From positions 1-6,276 of the forward strand of contig JALWYR010000097.1 in assembly GCA_027003085.1 (NCBI GenBank): a stretch of 6,276 nucleotides of DNA, given 5' to 3'. Below are positions 1-5,211 of the stretch, one piece after another. Within the stretch, counting starts at the first letter, position 1. Each line of letters starts with the position of its first letter. The stretch comes from Flavobacteriales bacterium (GTDB taxonomy: Bacteria; Bacteroidota; Bacteroidia; Flavobacteriales; Flavobacteriaceae). The position numbers were made by a program, and so were the translations under genes. The notes under the pieces were generated by a model. It was given only the letters and a program-made list of their open reading frames with translations. It made no database searches and was not told the origin of the DNA.

Positions 1-1151
1 TGGTGCAACCCGGTTCCATTACCGAAACCGTGATGGCTTCGGGCACCGTCAGGCCCGAAAAAGAGGTCAAAATTTCGCCCGAAGTGTCCGGCGAAATTAT
101 TGAACTGCGCGTCAAGGAAGGCCAACACGTGCACAAGGGCGATTTGCTCATCCGCATCAATCCCGACCTTTACCAATCGGCACTGGAACGGGCCCGTGCG
201 GCATTGGCCAACGCCCGGGCACAATTGCAGCAACAAAAATACCGGCTTCAACTCTCGCGCACCGAATTCGAACGTAGCCGGAAACTGTTCGACAAGGGTA
301 TTGTGGCCCCCAAAGATTTCGAAAAAGCCAAAACCGATTACCAACTGGCCCAAGCAGCCTACGAATCCGCCCGTTTCCAAGTGCAAAGCGCACAAGCCAA
401 CCTCAACGAAGCCCGCGACAACCTCAAACGAACCATTATCTACGCGCCGATGGACGGCACCGTGACCAAACTCAATGTGGAAGCCGGCGAACGCGTGGTG
501 GGCACCAAGCAAATGGCCGGCACCGAAATGCTCCGCATTGCCGACCTGCGCAAGATGCAAATCCTGGCCGAAGTGAACGAAAACGATATCGTTAAAATCC
601 ATCCGGGCGACAGTGTGCGCATCGAAATCGAAGCATTTCCCAATCGCAAGTTTCGCGGCATTGTAAACGAAATTGCCAATTCACCCGTAACCACCAAGGC
701 CGGCACCGACCAAGTGGTTAATTTCCAAGTCAAAATAGGTATCCTGCCCGACTCTTACCGCGATTTGATGCAAGGGCACGACAAGGCCTATTCGCCTTTC
801 CGTCCCGGCATGACCGCCACGGTGGAAGTGATCACCGCCAGCAAACAAAATATTCTCAGCGTTCCGCTCTCGGCCGTAACCGTAAGGCCCGGCAAACACG
901 GCAAATCACGCGAAATCGTATTTGTTTACCGTAGCGGGCTGGCCCGCCGCCAAGCGGTCGAAACAGGCATTCAGGACGAAGAAAACATCGAAATCATCCA
1001 CGGGCTTGCCCAAGGCGATACCATCATCACCGGGCCCTACGAAGCCGTTTCGCGTCGCCTGCGCGACAGTATGCAGGTGAAAATTGCTGCCAAGGATGAA
1101 AAGCATCGCCGCAAATCCCGTTCAAAGAAATACAAACGACGAAAAAAATAG
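1..1151 (+). CDS. Periplasmic adaptor subunit of tripartite efflux/secretion system (HlyD/MacA type), 5'-truncated by window edge
   Basis: This is the membrane-fusion (adaptor) protein that links an inner-membrane transporter to a TolC-like outer-membrane channel. The first full codon is at position 3, and reading is open to the window edge. The signal or membrane anchor expected in this family is absent, so the true start lies upstream; the GTG at position 3 is probably an internal Val. In the visible 382 residues, a first lipoyl half (about 18-52) carries VSGEI and VKEGQ. A long Ala/Gln/Arg/Glu-rich helical hairpin follows (about 55-145). The second lipoyl half (about 146-180) carries YAPMDGTV. 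A beta-barrel (about 185-280) and a membrane-proximal domain (about 283-360) complete the fold. The last 21 residues are very basic (13 Lys/Arg). The overall pattern matches adaptors common in Bacteroidota that pair with MacB-like ABC permeases, but no transporter gene follows, so the substrate is unknown. The deacetylase gene starts 2 bases after the TAG. Confidence 0.92.
   Translation, partial: VQPGSITETVMASGTVRPEKEVKISPEVSGEIIELRVKEGQHVHKGDLLIRINPDLYQSALERARAALANARAQLQQQKYRLQLSRTEFERSRKLFDKGIVAPKDFEKAKTDYQLAQAAYESARFQVQSAQANLNEARDNLKRTIIYAPMDGTVTKLNVEAGERVVGTKQMAGTEMLRIADLRKMQILAEVNENDIVKIHPGDSVRIEIEAFPNRKFRGIVNEIANSPVTTKAGTDQVVNFQVKIGILPDSYRDLMQGHDKAYSPFRPGMTATVEVITASKQNILSVPLSAVTVRPGKHGKSREIVFVYRSGLARRQAVETGIQDEENIEIIHGLAQGDTIITGPYEAVSRRLRDSMQVKIAAKDEKHRRKSRSKKYKRRKK
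1142..1148 (+). other. A7 heptamer in -1 slippery register before the adaptor stop
   Basis: Seven consecutive A residues read as A AAA AAA in the adaptor's own frame and are followed at once by its TAG stop. This is the canonical X XXY YYZ layout of -1 programmed frameshift sites. A -1 slip here would continue as ATA GCT TTG into the deacetylase frame, which is open without a stop from position 1100. I see no convincing downstream stimulatory hairpin. Chance occurrence in a Lys-rich tail is quite possible, so this marks a candidate site rather than a demonstrated one. Confidence 0.3.
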
Positions 1152-1153
1152 CT

Positions 1154-1789
1154 TTGCTACCCACCCCTTATACCTTTCCGGCCGTGTTGGAACCGCTTTT
1201 TCGCGGCGCTTTGATTCGAGTGCCTGTGCGTTCGCCGGAACTCTTCCTCACATTCGACGACGGCCCTACGCCCGGGGTTACCCCTTGGGTTCTGGATGTT
1301 TTGGACCGCTACAATGCCCGGGCCGTTTTTTTTCTGGTGGGCCAAAAGGCGGAACGCCATCCCCGATTGGTCGAATCCATTCTGGAACGCGGTCATCGCA
1401 TTGGCAATCATACTTTTCACCACTTGAACGGATGGAAAACACCTTTGCCGAAATACTTAACCGACGTGGAAAAGGCCACTTCGGTTCTTTCGGCCTACAT
1501 CCCAGACCCGCGGCCTTTGTTTCGCCCGCCTTACGGACGGCTGGGCTTCCGTCAGTTCCGTGCTCTGAAACAAAACTACCGCATTGTGTTGTGGAAACGG
1601 CTTTCGCTGGATTACGATCCGGCTGTTCAGCCCCGGAAAATCCTCCGCTATTTGAGCAAAAACATCCACCCGGGCGACATTATCGTTTTTCACGACAGCA
1701 CCAAGAGTTTTCCCAAGCTCAAACAAATCCTTCCTCCGCTTTTAGAAAATTGGCAAAAGCAAGGTTTTTGTTTTAAAAATAATTTATAA
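1154..1789 (+). CDS. NodB-type polysaccharide deacetylase (carbohydrate esterase family 4)
   Basis: This 211-residue protein is predicted to remove N- or O-acetyl groups from a polysaccharide such as peptidoglycan, chitooligosaccharide or an exopolysaccharide; the substrate cannot be read from the sequence. All five family motifs are visible. TFDDGP (residues 33-38) supplies the base Asp35 and metal-binding Asp36. NHTFHH (85-90) gives metal ligands His86 and His90. RPPYG lies at 124-128, SLDYD at 151-155, and VFHDS (178-182) includes His180. The length matches single-domain NodB proteins of Bacteroidota. The start chosen is TTG at 1154: no ATG, GTG or other TTG lies between it and the in-frame TGA at 1097. 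GTG at 1184 (residue 11) is the alternative. No signal peptide or membrane segment is visible, which is odd for an envelope enzyme. It lies 2 bases after the adaptor gene, so it is probably co-transcribed and translationally coupled. The family is secure; start and substrate are not. Confidence 0.9.
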   Translation: MLPTPYTFPAVLEPLFRGALIRVPVRSPELFLTFDDGPTPGVTPWVLDVLDRYNARAVFFLVGQKAERHPRLVESILERGHRIGNHTFHHLNGWKTPLPKYLTDVEKATSVLSAYIPDPRPLFRPPYGRLGFRQFRALKQNYRIVLWKRLSLDYDPAVQPRKILRYLSKNIHPGDIIVFHDSTKSFPKLKQILPPLLENWQKQGFCFKNNL

Positions 1790-1798
1790 AAAGATTTA

Positions 1799-1806
1799 TA
1801 TATTTG
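1799..1806 (+). promoter_or_regulatory. Candidate Bacteroidota -7 promoter element for mscL
   Basis: TATATTTG matches the Bacteroidota housekeeping -7 consensus TAnnTTTG exactly. It lies in the AT-rich spacer between the deacetylase stop (1787-1789) and the mscL start (1839). Transcription would begin a few bases downstream and give a leader of about 25 bases. The nearest upstream TTTG (1767-1770) leaves 28 bases before the element, too far for a good -33 box, so the match is only half of the bipartite promoter. It would let mscL be transcribed independently of the two genes before it. Confidence 0.5.
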
Positions 1807-1838
1807 TCCAAAACAAACCTGAACAAATAACAATTACT

Positions 1839-2240
1839 ATGGGAATGCTTAAAGAATTCAAGGAATTTGCCATGAAAGGCAATCTGGTTGACATTGCCGT
1901 CGGTTTTGTAATGGGTGCCGCCTTCAAGGAAGTGGTAAACGCCTTTACCGACGGAATCGTATCTCCGCTTATCGGATTGTTGTTCAACACCGATATGAAA
2001 AAATGGAAATTATTGCTCAAAGAAATGGAAGGCCCCGACGGAAAAGAACAAATCTTTTTGGAATACGGAACCTTCCTTACGGCCTTGGCGGACTTTATCA
2101 TCATTGCCTTTGTGATGTTCCTCTTTGTCAAAGCGGTCAACAGCATGAAGAAGAAGGAAGAAGAAGCACCCGCTGCACCGCCCGAACCTTCCAACGAAGA
2201 AAAACTGCTTACCGAAATTCGCGATTTGTTGAAAAAATAA
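1839..2240 (+). CDS. mscL: Large-conductance mechanosensitive channel MscL
   Basis: MscL is an inner-membrane homopentameric channel that opens under membrane tension and releases solutes during osmotic downshock. The 133-residue length is typical of the family. The N-terminal amphipathic helix (KEFKEFAMKGN, 5-15) leads into pore helix TM1 (about 16-48), with DIAVG at 18-22 followed by GAAF. A short charged periplasmic loop follows (about 51-76), then TM2 (about 78-100). The cytoplasmic tail has a Lys/Glu cluster and a Pro/Ala linker, ending in the C-terminal bundle LLTEIRDLLKK (123-133), nearly identical to the E. coli ending. ATG at 1839 aligns with the E. coli start without gaps; ATG at 1845 is a less likely alternative. 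The leader is A-rich with no Shine-Dalgarno, as usual in Bacteroidota. Residue 23, at the E. coli Val23 gate position, is Phe here. A promoter element precedes the gene and an intrinsic terminator follows it, so it can work as a single-gene unit. Confidence 0.97.
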   Translation: MGMLKEFKEFAMKGNLVDIAVGFVMGAAFKEVVNAFTDGIVSPLIGLLFNTDMKKWKLLLKEMEGPDGKEQIFLEYGTFLTALADFIIIAFVMFLFVKAVNSMKKKEEEAPAAPPEPSNEEKLLTEIRDLLKK

Positions 2241-2266
2241 ATCGAAGCTTTTTTCGGAAAATCGTT

Positions 2267-2294
2267 AAGGGGTTCCTGCGGGAACCTCTTTTTT
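2267..2294 (+). terminator. Intrinsic (rho-independent) terminator after mscL
   Basis: Positions 2267-2276 (AAGGGGTTCC) pair with 2281-2290 (GGAACCTCTT) in a 10-bp stem with one G-U pair and a TGCG tetraloop. Six T residues run from 2289 to 2294. The hairpin begins 26 bases after the mscL stop. On the minus strand the same stem is followed by AACGATTTTCC, a poor U-tract, so it is unlikely to end the opposing prmC transcript efficiently. Confidence 0.93.
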
Positions 2295-2348
2295 ATGCTT
2301 GCCGGTTTTATTAATCAAAGAATTTCAATCTTTATTATCCACAGCATT

Positions 2349-2378
2349 GCCCGGAGTTATTTTATATGGTAATCCGGC
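2349..2378. other. Weak bulged inverted repeat in the convergent intergenic region
   Basis: GCCCGGAGTTA (2349-2359) can pair with TAATCCGGC (2370-2378) as 9 base pairs with two single-base bulges around a 10-base AT-rich loop. It lies 60-90 bases downstream of the prmC stop on the minus strand. No T-run follows on either strand, so it is not a canonical intrinsic terminator. It could be a 3'-end structure of the prmC transcript or chance. Apart from this hairpin and the mscL terminator, I see nothing else in 2241-2438. Confidence 0.25.
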
Positions 2379-2438
2379 GTATTTACAACCGGTCGGTTAT
2401 AAAATTATCCTGTAAAGTTTTATCCATATTGGTTGTTA

Positions 2439-3272
2439 TTACGGTGCCTTTTTTTGCAAACGCATAAACCGCTTTTGGCCGGCGTAGCTCAAAAATGCAT
2501 AATCCAAATGCCGTTCCCGCGCCGTTTGTTCCAGGTCGTTGGTGCATTTCGGGTTTATTTCGAAATACAACCGGGTATATTTGCCGGCCTGTGCCACAAA
2601 AAAATCCATAATTTTCCGGTAGTAAACCAGCGAATCATCAGCGGGAACAAACAAGGCCTCGGCGGGTTCGAAATCCTTTATGCGCCGGTGTATATCCGCC
2701 TTTTCGGCGGGCAATACGTAGGGCGGATTGGAAACCACCACATCCCAAGGCCCGGCCGGAAAGCGGTCTTTCAAAATATCGCCTTCGACCCATTGCACAT
2801 CCAGCCCGTTGATATGTGCATTCCGGCGGGCAAGTTCTAAAACCTCCGGCTTAAAATCCATACCCGTAACTTCGGCCCCGGGAAAACATTTTTTCAGGGC
2901 CAAGGCCAAACAACCGCTTCCGGTGCCCACATCCAAAATCCGTGCAGGATTATTTACTTCGCCGCAAACAATCCGGGCCAATGCTTCGGTTTCGGGACGC
3001 GGGATAAGCACGCGCTTGTCCACTTGCAAATGCAAGCCGTAAAACTCCGCCTCACCGGCCACATATTGCCAAGGCTCGCCGGATGCCAAACGCCGGATAA
3101 TTTCTTCAAGCCCCGGAATGGCCATTGTTTTATCCGGCCGGGCAAAAAAATCCGTCCGCGAAATTCCCGCCTGCCTTTCCAGAAAAACAAAAAACAACCA
3201 ATCGGCCTCGGCCGGCGGATAAACGTCCTGCAATCGCCGGACAAAATCGTCGCGTTGCTGTTTTAAGTTCAT
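2439..3272 (-). CDS. prmC: Peptide chain release factor N5-glutamine methyltransferase PrmC
   Basis: PrmC (HemK) transfers a methyl group from S-adenosylmethionine to the glutamine of the GGQ motif in release factors 1 and 2, which speeds translation termination; it acts in the cytosol. The 277-residue protein matches the family's usual length. An N-terminal helical substrate-recognition domain (about 1-75) includes GEPWQY (65-70). The linker IPRPETE (90-96) is a family signature. The SAM-binding Rossmann domain starts with DVGTGSGC (114-121). The catalytic NPPY motif at 182-185 binds the glutamine side chain. The ATG at 3270-3272 begins 2 bases after the mnmA TGA (TGATAATG context), which indicates translational coupling; no separate Shine-Dalgarno is visible. 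It is the last gene of the minus-strand block. Other NPPY methyltransferases such as PrmB are the alternative, but IPRPETE together with NPPY favours PrmC. Confidence 0.95.
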   Translation of the reverse strand: MNLKQQRDDFVRRLQDVYPPAEADWLFFVFLERQAGISRTDFFARPDKTMAIPGLEEIIRRLASGEPWQYVAGEAEFYGLHLQVDKRVLIPRPETEALARIVCGEVNNPARILDVGTGSGCLALALKKCFPGAEVTGMDFKPEVLELARRNAHINGLDVQWVEGDILKDRFPAGPWDVVVSNPPYVLPAEKADIHRRIKDFEPAEALFVPADDSLVYYRKIMDFFVAQAGKYTRLYFEINPKCTNDLEQTARERHLDYAFLSYAGQKRFMRLQKKAP

Positions 3273-3274
3273 TA

Positions 3275-4471
3275 TCAGTGAATTACACCCGAACCCAAAA
3301 GTTCATCCTCCACATACCAGGCCACAAATTGCCCTTGGGCTACGCCTTGCTGCGGCTCGTCGAAGCGGACGAAAAGCGCATCATCGAAGGCAAACAAACG
3401 GGCTTTTTGCAGGGGCTGTTGATGGCGGATGCGTGCCATAACATCCATCGTTTCGCCGGATTTTAAAGCCAAATCCTCACGAACCCAATGCACATCGGCC
3501 GGCGGAATTTTGATGGCTTGGCGATAAAGTCCCGGATGTGTGTAATGTTCGCCGATATATACGATATTCCGTTCGGTGTCGGTGCCTATCACAAAGGTGC
3601 GATGCTTGAACCCGCCGATATTAAGCCCTTTACGCTGTCCGATAGTAAAATAATGCGCCCCTTGATGCCGGCCCACTACCCGCCCGTCTTCGGGCCGGTA
3701 AACATAGGGCCGGGCCAAGTGTTCCAATTCGTCGCGCAAACTTTCAAAAGCCGCGGGATGCGGAAGCCCTTCGTAATATTCCCGCGGAATGAGTATCACA
3801 TCGCCTTCTTTGGGCGCCAGTTGTTGGCGTAAAAAGTCCGGCAAATTCACTTTGCCCACAAAGCAAAGCCCTTGCGAATCCTTTTTGTCGGCCGTGATCA
3901 ATCCGGCCTCGCGGGCTATTTCACGCACGCGGGATTTTTCCAATTCACCCACCGGAAAAAGCGCGTGTCCCAATTGTTCTTGCGACAGTTGGCAAAGGAA
4001 ATAGGACTGATCCTTGCGCGGATCCACCCCGGCCAATAGCCGGTGCACCGTCCGTCCGCCCGTTTCCACCGTTTCGCGCCGGGCATAATGACCCGTGGCC
4101 ACATAGTCGGCGCCCAGCTTGCGGGCTTCGTCCCAAAAAAGGTCGAATTTGACTTCGCGATTGCACAAAATATCGGGATTGGGCGTGCGTCCGCTTTCAT
4201 ATTCGCGGAACATATAGTCGATAACGCGTTTGAAATATTTTTGGCGGAAATCGAAAATCCGGAACGGAATACCCAAATGTTCTGCAACGGCGCGTGCATC
4301 TTCACTGTCTTTGATCCAGTGCATTTCGTCGGTTTTGATGTAGCGCGTATCGTCCCAATTGAGCATAAAGGCCCCGATGACTTCATAGCCCTGATCCAGG
4401 AGCAATTTGGCCGCCACCGACGAATCCACGCCGCCCGACAGGCCCACCACTACACGTCCTTTATTTGCCAT
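3275..4471 (-). CDS. mnmA: tRNA-specific 2-thiouridylase MnmA
   Basis: MnmA installs the 2-thio group on wobble uridine 34 of tRNAs for Lys, Glu and Gln, using ATP and sulfur from a persulfide relay. The 398-residue protein has the PP-loop SGGVDSS (12-18) for ATP binding. RTPNPDILCN (95-104) carries catalytic Cys103. TGHYA lies at 126-130 and KDQSYFL at 153-159. GLCFVGK (201-207) carries the second catalytic cysteine, Cys203. The tRNA-binding central region includes HYFTIGQRKG (273-282), and a C-terminal beta-barrel follows. Both cysteines are present, so the enzyme should be active. It is about 30 residues longer than E. coli MnmA, mainly through an insert near 228-262 that I associate with Bacteroidota homologs. 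ATG at 4471 places the PP-loop at the usual distance from the start. It lies 74 bases after nth and 2 bases before prmC; a possible promoter element sits just upstream. Confidence 0.97.
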   Translation of the reverse strand: MANKGRVVVGLSGGVDSSVAAKLLLDQGYEVIGAFMLNWDDTRYIKTDEMHWIKDSEDARAVAEHLGIPFRIFDFRQKYFKRVIDYMFREYESGRTPNPDILCNREVKFDLFWDEARKLGADYVATGHYARRETVETGGRTVHRLLAGVDPRKDQSYFLCQLSQEQLGHALFPVGELEKSRVREIAREAGLITADKKDSQGLCFVGKVNLPDFLRQQLAPKEGDVILIPREYYEGLPHPAAFESLRDELEHLARPYVYRPEDGRVVGRHQGAHYFTIGQRKGLNIGGFKHRTFVIGTDTERNIVYIGEHYTHPGLYRQAIKIPPADVHWVREDLALKSGETMDVMARIRHQQPLQKARLFAFDDALFVRFDEPQQGVAQGQFVAWYVEDELLGSGVIH

Positions 4472-4491
4472 AGATTGGAGTTTATCCGCTT

Positions 4492-4499
4492 CAAAATTA
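4492..4499 (-). promoter_or_regulatory. Possible Bacteroidota -7 promoter element for mnmA-prmC
   Basis: On the minus strand this reads TAATTTTG, an exact match to the TAnnTTTG consensus. It lies in the 74-base AT-rich gap between the nth stop and the mnmA start. The implied leader is only about 14 bases. I found no TTTG at suitable -33 spacing, and the sequence context is AT-rich enough for a chance match. If real, it gives mnmA and prmC transcription separate from recJ-nth. Confidence 0.33.
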
Positions 4500-4545
4500 A
4501 GCTAAAATATTCAGCCTGGCGTGTTGGTTACAATGAATAAAATGC

Positions 4546-5196
4546 TTAGTTCTTTTTCTCCGGATATTTACCCTCGGCTTGCCAAATGGCCTTGGTAATG
4601 GGATCCTTTTCGATATCCCAATTGCGGGCGGGAGAATACTCACGGCCATAGTAGATGATTTGCAAGTGGAGCTTGCGCCATTTGTCGCGCGGGAAAAGGG
4701 CCCGGGCATCCTGTTCCACCTTGTCGGGCGTTTTGCCGTCGCTGAGTCCCCAGCGGTGCATGAGCCGGAAAATATGCGTGTCTACCGGAAAGGCGGGCTT
4801 ACCGAAACCCTGAGCCAGCACCACATTGGCCGTTTTGCGGCCCACACCGGGCAATTTGACCAATTCTTCCAAGGTATCGGGCACTTGGCCGTGATATTTA
4901 TCAATTAGTATTTGTGAAAGTTCCTTGATGGCCTTGGCTTTTTGGGGCGAAAGCCCTACGGGCTTGATGATTTGGCGAATTTGTTCCACGCTCAACTTGG
5001 CCATATCGTAAGGGTTATCGGCCAAGGCAAAAAGTTTGGGTGTTACGGAATTGACCACCTTGTCGGTGGAACGGGCCGAAAGCAAGGTGGCAATCAGCAG
5101 CGTGAACACGTTGGTATGATATAGCGGAACGGGCGGGTCGGGATAAAGCTCGTCCAGCATTTTCATAATCAGTTCCGCCTTTTGTTTTTTGGTCAT
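4546..5196 (-). CDS. nth: Endonuclease III family DNA glycosylase/AP lyase, cysteine-free variant
   Basis: Endonuclease III removes oxidised pyrimidines from DNA and nicks the abasic site in base-excision repair. The 216-residue length matches E. coli Nth (211). The helix-hairpin-helix motif LPGVGRKTANVV (115-126) contains catalytic Lys121, and VDTHIFR (138-144) contains catalytic Asp139, so the core active site is intact. The C-terminal [4Fe-4S] loop is degenerate: no cysteine occurs anywhere in the protein, and the four cluster cysteines of E. coli are replaced by a GREYSPARNW-type sequence. I recall the same ending in Flavobacteria homologs, so this looks like clade-wide cluster loss rather than damage. 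The E. coli Gln41 position, which probes the lesion gap, is Arg42 here (SARSTD). ATG at 5196 fits the homologous N-terminus; GGAG directly abuts it, too close for a normal Shine-Dalgarno. The gene starts 15 bases after the recJ stop, so the two are probably co-transcribed. Confidence 0.95.
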   Translation of the reverse strand: MTKKQKAELIMKMLDELYPDPPVPLYHTNVFTLLIATLLSARSTDKVVNSVTPKLFALADNPYDMAKLSVEQIRQIIKPVGLSPQKAKAIKELSQILIDKYHGQVPDTLEELVKLPGVGRKTANVVLAQGFGKPAFPVDTHIFRLMHRWGLSDGKTPDKVEQDARALFPRDKWRKLHLQIIYYGREYSPARNWDIEKDPITKAIWQAEGKYPEKKN

Positions 5197-5211
5197 CTCC
5201 GGAAATTTGTG

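Noticed and set aside
1084..1776. 230-codon open frame on the plus strand overlapping the deacetylase and the adaptor 3' end
   Set aside because: It is out of frame with a deacetylase showing all five catalytic motifs, and its translation is Pro/Ser/Arg-rich with no recognisable domain; it is a shadow frame.
1796..2194. 132-codon minus-strand frame opposite mscL
   Set aside because: It is antisense to an unambiguous mscL; its Ser/Lys/Ile-rich composition reflects complementing mscL codons.
2267..2294. The mscL terminator as a bidirectional terminator also serving prmC
   Set aside because: On the minus strand the stem is followed by AACGATTTTCC, which lacks a proper U-tract, and it is about 150 bases past the prmC stop.
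2003..2314. Plus-strand frame running from inside mscL through the terminator
   Set aside because: It is in an alternate frame of mscL, reads through an intrinsic terminator and has no recognisable content.
2386..2399. AACCGGTCGGTT near-palindrome as an operator or terminator
   Set aside because: The stem is only 4-5 bp, no T-run follows, and it lies between convergent genes where no promoter is expected.
2433..2840. 135-codon plus-strand frame over the prmC 3' half
   Set aside because: It is antisense to the PrmC catalytic domain with no supporting features.
4043..4540. 165-codon plus-strand frame opposite mnmA
   Set aside because: It is antisense to the clearly conserved N-terminal half of MnmA and has no recognisable domain or start signal of its own.
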